NCBI RefSeq assembly: GCF_022271435.1
Contig: NZ_JAFIQY010000032.1
Coordinates: 1 to 64,000 of the forward strand
Origin: Streptomyces monomycini
GTDB taxonomy: Bacteria; Actinomycetota; Actinomycetes; Streptomycetales; Streptomycetaceae
Length of the DNA stretch: 64,000 bases
Direction: 5' to 3'
Positions within the stretch are counted from its first letter, which is position 1, and each line of letters begins with the position of its first letter. Positions 41,812 through 50,697 of the stretch are shown in pieces. The translations under genes and the position numbers were made by a program. Under the pieces are notes generated by a model. That model did not search any database, was not told the origin of the DNA, and was given only the letters and a program-made list of their open reading frames with translations.

Positions 41812-43422
41812 TCAGGCAGGCGACTCCGCTGTCACCCGTCGCTTGCCCGAAGCGGCCTTGGAACCCGGACCCGAGCCCGCGGCGGCGGCCCGGCGCAGCG
41901 CGCGTGCCTCCGAATCCGTCTCGACCGCCGGGGGCGACCCCGGCAGCGGCTTGCCCGCGCTCTCCGACATCAGCAGGACCGCGATCCCGCCGACCACGGC
42001 GGCGGCCATCATGTAGAACGCGGGCATCATGTTGTTGCCCGTGGCGCCGATCAGCGCGGTCACCACCAGCGGAGTCGTACCGCCGAAGATGGAGACCGAG
42101 ACGTTGAAGCCGATGGACAGCGAACCGTAGCGCACCTTCGTCGGGAACAGCGCGGGCAGCGTGGACGGCATGGTGGACGTGAAGCACACCAGCAGCAGGC
42201 CGAGGACGGCCATGCCCAGCGCGATGCCGGCCAGCGAACCCTGCCGGATCAGCAGCAGCGACGGCACGGACAGCACCAGGAAGCCGACACAGCCGGTCGC
42301 GATGACCGGGCGGCGCCCGAAGCGGTCGGTGAGCCGGCCCGCGAAGGGCTGCACGCACATCATCACGACCATGACCGCCAGTACGACCAGCAGTCCGTGC
42401 GTCTCGTCGTACTTCAGCTCCGAGGTCAGGTAGCTGGGCATGTACGACAGCAGCATGTAGTCGGTGACGTTGAAGACCAGGACCAGGCCGACGCAGAGCA
42501 GCATCGGGCGCCACTGGCCGAAGATCATCTCGCGCAGGCCGATCCTCTTCTCGGCCTCCCGGCGCTCCTTCTCCTTGGAGCGCGCCTCCTTCTCCAGCTG
42601 CGCGAAGGCCGGGGTCTCCTCCAGCCGCATCCGCAGATAGAGGCCGATGACGCCCATCGGGCCCGCGACCAGGAACGGGATGCGCCAGCCCCAGGAGAGC
42701 AGGGCGTCGTGGTCGTGACGGAAGAGGTAGGTCAGCAGCGTGACCAGGCCGGCGCCGCCGACGTAACCGGCGAGGGTGCCGAACTCCAGCCAGCTGCCCA
42801 TGAAGCCGCGCTTCTTGTCGGGCGCGTACTCGGCGATGAAGGTGGAGGCGCCGCCGTACTCGCCGCCGGTCGAGAAGCCCTGGATCAGCCGGGCGACCAG
42901 CAGGAGGATCGGAGCCCCGACGCCGATGGAGGCGTACGAGGGGATCAGGCCGATCGCGAAGGTGCCCGCCGACATCATGATCATGGTGATGGCGAGGATC
43001 TTCTGGCGGCCGATACGGTCGCCGAGCGGCCCGAAGACCATGCCGCCGATGGGGCGGACGAGGAAGGCCGCGGCGAAGGTACCGAACGTCGACAGCAACT
43101 GCGCGGTCGGGTTGCCGGACGGGAAGAAGACCTGTCCGAGCGTGACCGCGATGTAGCTGTAGACGCCGAAGTCGAACCACTCCATCGCGTTGCCGACGGC
43201 GGCTGCCGAGACGGCCCGCTTGACCATGGACGGATCGACGACGGTGACGTCGTCGCTGCCCTGCCCCCGCTTCTCCGGTTTCTCCGGCTTCGCCGGGTCG
43301 GGTACGGGACCACCGGTACGGGTCCGCGGTGCGACGGGTGACTGCGTCGGCACGTGCTCGCTCGCCTGCGCTCTCTGGGACGACTGCATGGAACACCCGC
43401 GCTGGCGGGTCGGGCCCGCCAT
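41812..43422 (-). CDS. MHS-family MFS transporter (ProP-like)
   Basis: 536 residues. Twelve membrane helices with metabolite:H+ symporter marks: AVGNAMEWFDFGVYSYIAV in helix 1, RPIGGMVFGPLGDRIGRQK in loop 2-3, RLIQGFSTGGEYGGASTF in helix 4-5 and GRLTDRFGRRPVIA in loop 8-9. ProP-type members take up proline or glycine betaine; others take dicarboxylates. The N-terminal about 70 residues and the C-terminal 45 are polar and disordered. ATG 43422 gives the longest product, ATG 43389 is also possible; neither has a clear ribosome-binding site. It diverges from the second SOD-like gene. Confidence 0.87.
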   Translation of the reverse strand: MAGPTRQRGCSMQSSQRAQASEHVPTQSPVAPRTRTGGPVPDPAKPEKPEKRGQGSDDVTVVDPSMVKRAVSAAAVGNAMEWFDFGVYSYIAVTLGQVFFPSGNPTAQLLSTFGTFAAAFLVRPIGGMVFGPLGDRIGRQKILAITMIMMSAGTFAIGLIPSYASIGVGAPILLLVARLIQGFSTGGEYGGASTFIAEYAPDKKRGFMGSWLEFGTLAGYVGGAGLVTLLTYLFRHDHDALLSWGWRIPFLVAGPMGVIGLYLRMRLEETPAFAQLEKEARSKEKERREAEKRIGLREMIFGQWRPMLLCVGLVLVFNVTDYMLLSYMPSYLTSELKYDETHGLLVVLAVMVVMMCVQPFAGRLTDRFGRRPVIATGCVGFLVLSVPSLLLIRQGSLAGIALGMAVLGLLLVCFTSTMPSTLPALFPTKVRYGSLSIGFNVSVSIFGGTTPLVVTALIGATGNNMMPAFYMMAAAVVGGIAVLLMSESAGKPLPGSPPAVETDSEARALRRAAAAGSGPGSKAASGKRRVTAESPA

Positions 43423-43848
43423 GGCGTGACGGGCAAAGAACGACCATAGGGGCAGAGCGGCTCATCACGGACAGTGAGCGAATGGCGGCGCAACCGTACG
43501 GATCCCTGCTCCTGGCAGGGAAGGAAGCGTTCCGAGGGGCCTTATCCGGCCTTTATGAATGTGATCCATCTCGCCAGGATCACCGCAACCGAATTGCCCT
43601 GTTGTGCGGCGGATATGCACGGCACGGACCTGACCCTGCCCACTCCGGGCGGATGTATGCGGGCCATGTCCAAACAATTTTCCGAGGTTCCCTGGCCCAC
43701 TTCAGGACCTCCTCGAACCCGCCTCCCGTGTGCCCCCGCGGACCCTCCCGCAACCCTTCCCCCACGCCTCTTCCATAACGTCCCCGTACACCCCGCCTGG
43801 CCGGATACCCGGTTCCGGTCGGCGCGCCGGGACGCGAGGGTGCGTCGC
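43423..43848. other. Divergent promoter region between MFS and SOD-like gene 2
   Basis: About 430 bases. It contains a short hairpin CCCTGC-TCCT-GGCAGGG at about 43505-43521 and a stretch with lower GC at 43540-43680, where promoters for both directions may lie. No gene seen. Confidence 0.45.
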
Positions 43849-44415
43849 ATGTCTATCGCTACGGCAGTGCTGACCGCATCACTGGCGATGGCGCCGGCCG
43901 CCGCGCCATCCATGGGAGTGCAGTGCACCAGCGTGACCGTCCGTGCCCACTTCGCCGCGTCGCCGACGGGTGAGGCCGTCACCCACGACCCGGCCCTGGT
44001 GCCCGAGGGCAGCCGGGTCACGGTCGTGGAGAAGCGGTACGGGTCCGGCAAGGACGCCCGTACGGTCGTCGGCCTGCGCCTGGCGGGCCTGGTCCCGGAC
44101 CGTACGTACGGCGCCCACGTCCACACCAAGCCGTGCGGGCCCGCACCGGCCGACTCCGGGCCGCACTACCAGAACGTGCCCGACCCGGTGCAGCCCTCCA
44201 CCGACCCCGCCTACGCCAACCCGCGCAACGAGGTGTGGCTCGACCTGAAGACGGACGCGGACGGCGACGGCGCCTCGGTCGCCAGGGTCACCTGGCACGT
44301 CCGCTACGGACAGGCCCGCTCGGTGGTCGTCCACGAGCACAAGACGCACACCGAACCGGGCCACGCGGGGACCGCGGGCGCCCGCCTGGCCTGCGTCAAC
44401 GTTCCGCTGGCCTGA
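43849..44415 (+). CDS. Secreted Cu/Zn superoxide dismutase-like protein (copy 2)
   Basis: 188 residues. Short signal peptide (SIATAVLTASLAMAPAAAPS), then the same beta-barrel as copy 1: TVRAHFAASPTGEAVTHDPA, TYGAHVHTKPCG (His pair), GPHYQNVPDP, PAYANPRNEVWLDL and RSVVVHEHK. The third metal His of copy 1 (HYQH) is Asn here, so zinc or copper binding should differ. GAGGG precedes the ATG. The stop codon lies in the first unit of a 32-base tandem repeat. About half of the residues match copy 1 by eye. Confidence 0.82.
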   Translation: MSIATAVLTASLAMAPAAAPSMGVQCTSVTVRAHFAASPTGEAVTHDPALVPEGSRVTVVEKRYGSGKDARTVVGLRLAGLVPDRTYGAHVHTKPCGPAPADSGPHYQNVPDPVQPSTDPAYANPRNEVWLDLKTDADGDGASVARVTWHVRYGQARSVVVHEHKTHTEPGHAGTAGARLACVNVPLA

Positions 44416-44503
44416 CGCTGTCGGGCGCCGGGCGCGGAACGGCCTGACGCTGTCGGGCGCCGGGCGCGGAACGGCCTGACGCTGTCGGGGCGTCGGGCGC
44501 GGG
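44409..44503. repeat. 32-base tandem repeat spanning the stop of SOD-like gene 2
   Basis: The unit beginning GGCCTGACGCTGTCGGGCGC has a 32-base period at 44409-44440 and 44441-44472, with a partial, slightly changed third copy to about 44503. Each copy contains the CCTGA of the stop. Confidence 0.88.
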
Positions 44504-44641
44504 CTCGCCGGGCGCCGGACGCGAGCGGCGCGGCAGTGTTCCGCCGCCGCGCCGCGGGATCGTCGCGCCCATCAAGCATCAGCCATCCGGCCGTACGCTG
44601 CCACTCGGCGGAGCAGACCCGGCGAGTGATGGAGGAACGCC

Positions 44642-45643
44642 ATGAGGTATCGACGGCTCGGCGGGCCGGGCGGGGCCGCGGTGTCGGCCGTGGGGCTCGG
44701 GTGCATGGGGATGTCCGTCGCGTACGGGCCGGCCGACCCGGCGGAAGCGCGACGGGCGCTCGACCGGGCCGCGGACCTGGGCGTGACGTTCCTCGACACG
44801 GCCGACGCGTACGGGCGCGGCGCGAACGAGGAGTTCGTCGGCGACTGGCTGCGCGGCCGGAGCGCGCGGGAGGACGTCGTCCTCGCGACGAAGTTCGGGC
44901 TGCGGCACGACCCGGCGACCGGGCGGGTCGACACGGTGGACACGTCGCCCGCGTACGTACCGGTGGCCTGCGACGCCTCGCTGCGCAGGCTCGGCGTCGA
45001 GTACATCGACCTCTATTACGCGCACCGCCGCGACCCCGCCGTACCGGTCGAGGAGACCGTCGGCGCGATGGCGGAACTGGTCGCGGCGGGGAAGGTGCGT
45101 CACCTGGGCCTCTCGGAGGTCAGCCCGCGGACACTGCGCACGGCGCACGCCGTGCATCCCGTCAGCGCGGTGCAGGTCGAGTACTCGCTGTTCACCCGGG
45201 GCGTGGTCGAGGGCGAACTGCTCGCCACGTGCCGCGAGCTGGGCGTGACCGTGGTGGCGTACTCGCCCCTCGGGCGCGGGATGCTCGCGGGGGCGCTCGC
45301 CTCGCGCGAGGAGCTGAGCGAGGACGACAACCGGCGTCGCTGGCCGCGGTTCTCCGCCGAGAACATCGAGCGCAACCTGGAGCTCGTCCGCGCGGTGCGC
45401 CGCGTGGCGGACGAGCTGGAGGTGCCGCCGGCGCGCGCGGCGCTCGCCTGGCTGCTGGCGCAGGGCGAGGACATCGTGCCGATTCCCGGGACGAAGCAGG
45501 CGCGTTACGTCGCCGAGAACGCCGCCGCGGCAGACCTGACCCTCACCGGGGAGCAGGTCGCGCGGCTGCGCGCGGCGGTGCCCGCCGACGCCGTGGCGGG
45601 CGCGCGCTACCCGCAGCAGGCTCTGGAGCGGCTCGGTCACTGA
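44642..45643 (+). CDS. Aldo/keto reductase
   Basis: 333 residues, a TIM barrel with the AKR tetrad: TFLDTADAYGRGANEEFVG (Asp and Tyr), VVLATKFGLRHD (Lys) and DLYYAHRRDPAVPVEE (His), plus the NADPH phosphate site PIPGTKQARYVAENAAA. It is closest to the AKR13/YakC-like group that reduces aldehydes. ATG 44642 follows GGAGGAACGCC. Monocistronic, ending in a strong hairpin. Confidence 0.9.
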   Translation: MRYRRLGGPGGAAVSAVGLGCMGMSVAYGPADPAEARRALDRAADLGVTFLDTADAYGRGANEEFVGDWLRGRSAREDVVLATKFGLRHDPATGRVDTVDTSPAYVPVACDASLRRLGVEYIDLYYAHRRDPAVPVEETVGAMAELVAAGKVRHLGLSEVSPRTLRTAHAVHPVSAVQVEYSLFTRGVVEGELLATCRELGVTVVAYSPLGRGMLAGALASREELSEDDNRRRWPRFSAENIERNLELVRAVRRVADELEVPPARAALAWLLAQGEDIVPIPGTKQARYVAENAAAADLTLTGEQVARLRAAVPADAVAGARYPQQALERLGH

Positions 45644-45653
45644 GCGGAGGGAC

Positions 45654-45688
45654 GCGGGCCGCCGGAGAGACTTGGGCCGGCGGCCCGC
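45654..45688. terminator. Bidirectional hairpin after the aldo/keto reductase
   Basis: GCGGGCCGCCG (45654-45664) and CGGCGGCCCGC (45678-45688) form a perfect 11-bp stem between convergent genes. Confidence 0.8.
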
Positions 45689-45695
45689 GGCCCCC

Positions 45696-46790
45696 TCATG
45701 GCATCCACGCCTCGTACGACAGCACATCACCCGACTTGATCTTGAAGTCGGGGACGTCCTTCGTCAGCGTCGTCTCCATACCGAGGATCCGGCCGGTCTC
45801 CGGGTTGAGGATGACCAGTTGCAGGGTGCCGTCCATGGAGCCGCCCGAGGCGTCCGTGCCGCGGTAGGCGTACGCCTGGCCGCGCCGCCCGAGACGGTCG
45901 ATGACCTGCCCGGCCGGGCGCAGGTCCTTCGTCCGGGAGAGCATCCGGACCAGCGCCGCCGACTCGCGCGGACCCGGGGTCCACTCCTGGAGGAACGAGG
46001 AGAGGGCCATCAGCAGCGGCTGCGTCTCGGTGCCGGCGCCGCTGTAGAAGGTGGACAGGTAGGAGCGCAGCTCGTCCGGATCGGCGGGCGGCCGGGCGGG
46101 CAGGGGGCCGTCCCCGGTGGCCGGGTCGTCCAGGCGGGTGCCTGCCGGGTAGGTCTTGCGGTGCAGGACCTTGCCGTCGTTGACGGTGCGCCACTCGCCG
46201 TCGGCGTCGTTGATCACCGGGCGGCCGGGGTGCCGGGGGTCGGTGGCGACGACGAGTTCGGAGCCGCTGCCGTCCGGGTTCCAGCGGGTGATGCGCTCCT
46301 CGGGGATGGTGACCGGCGGCTGCGCGTCGGGGCCGGTCTCCATGCTCAGGTACCAGCTCTGGAGGTGGCTGCCCCGGTGCGGCTTGGGGGCGTCGTGCAG
46401 GGCGCGGGCGTACGCCTCCGCCCGGCGCGCGACCTCGTCCAGCGGCAGGATCGGGGCGTCGGGCTGCACGACGAGCGCCGTGGGGGAGGCCGCCGCCGGG
46501 GCCGTGCTGACGCCGGAGAAGGTGAGGGTGAGAGCCGCGATGGCGGCGGCCGAGGCGGCGGTGGCGCCGATGAGAAGGCGGCGGGTACGGCGCGGCCGGG
46601 CAGCACGGGGGAGCCGGGCGGGGCGGGAGGCGCGTTCAGGAGTACGCGCCGGCGTGGGAGACGGCGCGTCGGCGCTCCTCAGCGCCGCCAGCCGGTGCTC
46701 GGCGCGCGCGGTGAGCGGGCGGTCGCGCCAGGGGCCCTCGTCGGACCGTACGGGATCGGCCTGCCGCAGCAGCTCCAGTTCGTCAGTCAA
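45696..46790 (-). CDS. CU044_5270-family membrane protein, likely anti-sigma/sigma-linked
   Basis: 364 residues. A cytoplasmic N-terminus of about 70 residues starts MTDELELLRQADPVRSDEG. One membrane helix follows (RRLLIGATAASAAAIAALTL), then an extracytoplasmic domain of about 260 residues (RRAEAYARALHDAPKPHRGS, WYLSMETG, SYLSTFYSGAG, GRRGQAYAYRGTDASGGSMD, GRILGMETTLTKD). I recognise this layout from the CU044_5270 family, which is nearly always encoded beside an ECF sigma factor. The start overlaps the sigma stop by 8 bases, so they are coupled; a sensing role is inferred. Confidence 0.8.
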   Translation of the reverse strand: MTDELELLRQADPVRSDEGPWRDRPLTARAEHRLAALRSADAPSPTPARTPERASRPARLPRAARPRRTRRLLIGATAASAAAIAALTLTFSGVSTAPAAASPTALVVQPDAPILPLDEVARRAEAYARALHDAPKPHRGSHLQSWYLSMETGPDAQPPVTIPEERITRWNPDGSGSELVVATDPRHPGRPVINDADGEWRTVNDGKVLHRKTYPAGTRLDDPATGDGPLPARPPADPDELRSYLSTFYSGAGTETQPLLMALSSFLQEWTPGPRESAALVRMLSRTKDLRPAGQVIDRLGRRGQAYAYRGTDASGGSMDGTLQLVILNPETGRILGMETTLTKDVPDFKIKSGDVLSYEAWMP

Positions 46791-47508
46791 GGCTGCGGCC
46801 TCCGGCTCGGGTCGGCACCGCGGGTGCGGGCAGAGGGGGACGTACAGGGGTACGGCGTGCGGGTGGGCGGTGCGCGCGCGGGCGCGGTGGGGGAGCGGCG
46901 CCCGGGTCGGGCCCTGGCTCCGGCGCTCCCTTCGGCCGGAGACGGTCTATCTGTGTACGGAGCCGGTTGCGCGCCCGGTGCAGCCGCATCGCCGCGGCGC
47001 TCTGGCTGCAATCGAGGGTGACGGACAGTTCCTGGAGGGTCAGTTCCTCCCAGGCCGTCAGACGCAGCACTTCCTGGTCGGCGGGGGAGAGACGTTCCAG
47101 CGCCTCGTGCACCCAGGACCCCGGCCGTTCCGAGTCGGGGCTGTCCACGGTCTGGCGGCGGTGCGCGGCCTCGTGGTTGCCGAGGCGGTGCAGCAGGCGC
47201 CGGTAGCGGCCGAAGCCGCGCACCGTGTTCGACAGGCAGTTGCGCGCCACGCCGTACAGCCAGGGCAGCGGGGACGGCGGCAGCTCGGCGCGCCGCCGCC
47301 AGGCTATGGAGAAGACCTCCGCCACCACCTCCTCCACGTCGTCCTCCTGCCCGCTGTCCAGCCGGCGGGCGACGAAGCGGCTGACCGCCCAGAAGTGCGC
47401 GCGGTAGGCGGCGGCGAAGGCTTCGTCGACGTCCTGGCCGAGGTCTGTGCCGGGGCCCGCGCCGAAGTCCTCGTCCGGGCCGTCCCCGGCGGCTGCGTCC
47501 TTGCTCAT
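46783..47508 (-). CDS. ECF-type RNA polymerase sigma factor
   Basis: 241 residues. Region 2: FAAAYRAHFWAVSRFVARRL, DVEEVVAEVFSIAWRRRAEL and PWLYGVARNCLSNTVRGFGR; region 4: LERLSPADQEVLRLTAWEEL then SVTLDCSQSAAAMRLHRARNRL. A Pro/Arg-rich tail of about 45 residues follows. ATG 47508 is the family-like start. It is upstream of and overlaps its CU044_5270 partner. It diverges from the ctaD copy across an 81-base gap, so it may influence that gene. Confidence 0.88.
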   Translation of the reverse strand: MSKDAAAGDGPDEDFGAGPGTDLGQDVDEAFAAAYRAHFWAVSRFVARRLDSGQEDDVEEVVAEVFSIAWRRRAELPPSPLPWLYGVARNCLSNTVRGFGRYRRLLHRLGNHEAAHRRQTVDSPDSERPGSWVHEALERLSPADQEVLRLTAWEELTLQELSVTLDCSQSAAAMRLHRARNRLRTQIDRLRPKGAPEPGPDPGAAPPPRPRAHRPPARRTPVRPPLPAPAVPTRAGGRSLD

Positions 47509-47589
47509 GATCTGTTGGTGTCCGGCACGCCTGCGATCTTCACACCCTGCCGCGGTGAAGTTTCCGGCGGCCCCGGACACCTACGGTGC

Positions 47590-49215
47590 ATGAAGTCCAC
47601 CGTGAAGTGGCTGACGACCACCGACCACAAGACCATCGGCACGCTGTACCTGATCACCTCGTTCGCGTTCTTCTGCATCGGCGGCCTGCTGGCCCTGCTG
47701 ATGCGCGCCGAGCTGGCCAGGCCGGGCCACCAGATCCTGTCCAACGAACAGTTCAACCAGGCGTTCACGATGCACGGCACGATCATGCTGCTGATGTTCG
47801 CGACGCCGCTGTTCTCCGGTTTCGCGAACTGGATCATGCCGCTGCAGATCGGCGCCCCCGACGTCGCCTTCCCCCGGCTGAACATGCTCGCCTACTGGCT
47901 GTACCTCTTCGGCTCGCTGATCGCGGTGGGCGGATTCCTCACGCCGCAGGGCGCCGCCGACTTCGGCTGGTTCGCCTACGCGCCGCTCTCCGGCTCCGTG
48001 CACTCCCCGGCGATCGGCGGCGACATGTGGGTCATGGGCCTGGCGCTGTCCGGCTTCGGGACGATCCTGGGCGCGGTCAATTTCATCACCACCATCATCT
48101 GCATGCGCGCCCCCGGCATGACGATGTTCCGCATGCCCATCTTCACGTGGAACGTGCTGCTGACCGGTGTGCTGGTCCTGCTCGCCTTTCCCGTACTGGC
48201 CGCGGCGCTCTTCGCGCTGGAGGCGGACCGTAAATTCGGGGCGCATGCCTTCGACGCGGCCAATGGCGGCGCATTGCTGTGGCAGCACCTCTTCTGGTTC
48301 TTCGGCCACCCCGAGGTCTACATCATCGCGCTGCCGTTCTTCGGCATCATCTCCGAGGTCATTCCGGTCTTCTCCCGGAAACCGATGTTCGGTTACATCG
48401 GTCTGATCGCGGCGACGATTTCGATCGCGGGCCTTTCGGTCACCGTCTGGGCGCACCACATGTACGCGACGGGCGGCGTGCTGCTGCCGTTCTTCTCCTT
48501 CATGACGTTCCTGATCGCGGTACCGACCGGAGTGAAGTTCTTCAACTGGATCGGCACGATGTGGAAGGGCTCACTGTCCTTCGAGACACCGATGCTGTGG
48601 GCGGTCGGCTTCCTGATCACCTTCGTCTTCGGTGGTCTGACCGGCGTCATCCTGGCGTCGCCGCCCATGGACTTCCACGTGACGGACTCCTATTTCGTGG
48701 TCGCCCACTTCCACTACGTCATCTTCGGCACCGTCGTCTTCGCGATGTTCGCCGGCTTCCACTTCTGGTGGCCGAAGTTCACCGGCAAGATGCTCGACGA
48801 ACGGCTCGGGAAAATCACGTTCTGGACGCTGTTCATCGGCTTCCACGGCACCTTCCTGGTCCAGCACTGGCTGGGCGCCGAAGGCATGCTGCGCCGCATC
48901 CCCGACTACCTGGCCGCCGACGGCTTCACCACGCTGAACACGGTCTCGACGATCGCCTCGTTCCTGCTCGGCCTGTCGATACTGCCGTTCCTCTACAACG
49001 TCTGGAAGACCGCGAAGTACGGGGAAAAGGTCACGGACGACGACCCGTGGGGCTGGGGACGTTCGCTGGAGTGGGCGACCTCCTGCCCGCCGCCGCGCCA
49101 CAACTTCACCTCCCTGCCGCGCATCCGCTCCGAATCCCCGGCCTTCGACCTGCACCATCCCGAGGTCGGCACGCCCGGACTGGACCGCGAGAAGGAACGC
49201 GAGGTGCTGGTATGA
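47590..49215 (+). CDS. ctaD: Cytochrome c oxidase subunit I (aa3 type), extra copy
   Basis: 541 residues, twelve helices. Heme a and heme a3/CuB ligands are in place: FTMHGTIMLLMFATPLFSGF, WQHLFWFFGHPEVYIIALPF (CuB His and the cross-linked Tyr), VWAHHMYATG (CuB His pair) and VAHFHYVIFG (heme His pair). The K-channel Lys and E-type Glu are kept. It begins with KSTVKWLTTTDHKTIGTLYL, lacking the extra N-terminal stretch of about 30 residues of main Streptomyces CtaD. No ctaC/E/F or qcr genes adjoin, so it is a stand-alone paralogue needing subunits from elsewhere. Coupled to a small membrane protein gene. Confidence 0.93.
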   Translation: MKSTVKWLTTTDHKTIGTLYLITSFAFFCIGGLLALLMRAELARPGHQILSNEQFNQAFTMHGTIMLLMFATPLFSGFANWIMPLQIGAPDVAFPRLNMLAYWLYLFGSLIAVGGFLTPQGAADFGWFAYAPLSGSVHSPAIGGDMWVMGLALSGFGTILGAVNFITTIICMRAPGMTMFRMPIFTWNVLLTGVLVLLAFPVLAAALFALEADRKFGAHAFDAANGGALLWQHLFWFFGHPEVYIIALPFFGIISEVIPVFSRKPMFGYIGLIAATISIAGLSVTVWAHHMYATGGVLLPFFSFMTFLIAVPTGVKFFNWIGTMWKGSLSFETPMLWAVGFLITFVFGGLTGVILASPPMDFHVTDSYFVVAHFHYVIFGTVVFAMFAGFHFWWPKFTGKMLDERLGKITFWTLFIGFHGTFLVQHWLGAEGMLRRIPDYLAADGFTTLNTVSTIASFLLGLSILPFLYNVWKTAKYGEKVTDDDPWGWGRSLEWATSCPPPRHNFTSLPRIRSESPAFDLHHPEVGTPGLDREKEREVLV

Positions 49216-49565
49216 GCGGAAGCACGCCGGTGAGCACGGCCGAGGCCATCAACGAGATCGAGGGATATCTGCTCTGGGAGGCGGAGAAGGACCGCGCCCG
49301 CACCCGCGCCCGCGACTTCACCGCCCGCCTGCCGTGGCTGACCCGCGCGCAGCAGGAGGAGGTCGAGCGGCAGTACCAGGCCGACCAGCTGGAATTCTCC
49401 CGCGCCTACCTGCGGCGGATCGCCGCCCGCAGCGGAGAACTGCGTGCCGAGTACGAGGGCGTGTACCGGGTGCTGCGGCGCCGGCTGGTGACGGGCCTGC
49501 TCGCCGTGGCAGGGGCGCTGGTGATCGGCGCGGTGGCGGTTGCCGTCGCCCTCACCGGCGGGTGA
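49212..49565 (+). CDS. Small membrane protein coupled to ctaD
   Basis: 117 residues. A charged helical N-terminal part (EAINEIEGYLLWEAEKDRAR, TRAQQEEVERQYQADQLEFS) precedes one C-terminal membrane helix (GLLAVAGALVIGAVAVAVAL). Its ATG overlaps the ctaD stop. A role in assembly or regulation of this oxidase copy is inferred from position only; no family recognised. Confidence 0.75.
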   Translation: MSGSTPVSTAEAINEIEGYLLWEAEKDRARTRARDFTARLPWLTRAQQEEVERQYQADQLEFSRAYLRRIAARSGELRAEYEGVYRVLRRRLVTGLLAVAGALVIGAVAVAVALTGG

Positions 49566-49630
49566 GGGCGACGGACTGACGACGACCGGGGGCGTCCGCG
49601 GCTGAGGGGTCGGCCCGCTGGCGCCTCCCG

Positions 49631-49695
49631 GCCGTCAGCCGGAGCCGGCCGTCAGCCGGGGCCGCCTGTCAGCCGGGGCCGCCCGTCAGCCGGTG
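49631..49695. repeat. 16-17 base tandem repeat spanning a stop codon
   Basis: GCCGTCAGCCGGAGCC-like units occur four times in a row. The last contains the stop codon (tca at 49686-49688 on plus) of the minus-strand secreted protein gene. Confidence 0.8.
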
Positions 49696-50396
49696 ACCGT
49701 GATCTGCGACGCCGGGTCGGTGGTGTCGGTCACCTTGTACGTGGCGTTGAAGATCGACGTCGTGGCGCTGGTCGGGCAGCCGAAGCCGCCGACGACCTTC
49801 ACCGGCACCGAGGCGTTGGTGAAGGTCAGGGTGGACGGCGCGCCGTTCGCCCAGGCGCCGCTCACCGTCGCCGCACCGGTGGGAGCGGCCGTCACCGTAC
49901 AACTGGCCAGGCCACTGGTCTTGAGGACGAAACCGGCGGTCGGGATGGTCAGCCCGGCGGTGCTCGGTGCGCCGTTCTGCATGGTGACGCCCCAGTCGCC
50001 GGACGTCTGGATGGTGGCACTGACCCCCGGCATGCTCGTGGTGCACGAGGTGTAGCCGGGCGCCGAGATGCCGTTGCTGACCGGGCCGGAGGCGTTGGAG
50101 TTGCCCGGGGCTTCCGGGACCTGGCCGGTGGCCTTGGAGACGGTGCAGGTCACCGTCACCGAACCGGCCTTGAAGGTGGCCTTGCCGCTGAGGGTGGCGG
50201 CGTAGGCGTGGCCGGCCGGGGAGACGGTGGTCGGGCCGGCGGTGACCGGGGTCCCGGTGGGCTGGGCGGTGGCCGAGCCGGTCAGGGCCAGGGAGAGGGA
50301 CGCGGTCGCGAGGATGCCCGTACCGGCGGCGAGCAGGGCGCGCGGCCGCCGGGTGACGGAGTGGTGTGCGCGAGAGCGTGCGGGTCTGTGCGTCAT
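49686..50396 (-). CDS. Secreted protein of unknown function
   Basis: 236 residues. A twin-Arg-containing start (SVTRRPRALLAAGTGILATA) and hydrophobic core end near TGSATAQP. The mature part is Thr/Ser/Ala/Gly-rich, all beta in appearance, with four spaced Cys pairs or singles (TCTVSK, YTSCTT, LASCTV, GFGCPT) that could form two disulfides. It looks like a surface or spore-coat-type protein of Streptomyces; no enzyme motif. Its promoter region (50397-50697) is full of short repeats. Confidence 0.72.
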   Translation of the reverse strand: MTHRPARSRAHHSVTRRPRALLAAGTGILATASLSLALTGSATAQPTGTPVTAGPTTVSPAGHAYAATLSGKATFKAGSVTVTCTVSKATGQVPEAPGNSNASGPVSNGISAPGYTSCTTSMPGVSATIQTSGDWGVTMQNGAPSTAGLTIPTAGFVLKTSGLASCTVTAAPTGAATVSGAWANGAPSTLTFTNASVPVKVVGGFGCPTSATTSIFNATYKVTDTTDPASQITVTG

Positions 50397-50697
50397 CGCG
50401 GATCTCCTTCTGCGAGCGGTGTTGGTGGGGCGACGCAGGTGCCTGCGAACACCTGCGGGTCGGAGGGGGGTGTGCTGTCCTGCCGTACGCGGGCGACGGG
50501 GCCCGGCGGGCCGCCCGTGGCGGGCACCGTCGTACGGGTACGGCAGGCGCCTTCGTACGGGTACGAGGGCGCTGTCTTACGGGCGCGGGGGTTCCGTCTT
50601 ACGGGCCCGGGGGTGGCGCCGTACGGGCGCGGGGGTGGCGCCGTACGCGTACGAGGTGTCCGGCGTACGCGTACGGCGGTCCTGCCGCGCGGCCCGG
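50397..50697. other. Repeat-rich intergenic region
   Basis: About 300 bases containing repeated GTACGGGCGCGGGGGTGGC and CGTACGCGTACG units. The repeats at 50575-50690 keep several frames open but encode nothing plausible. It should hold the promoter of the secreted protein gene. Confidence 0.55.
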
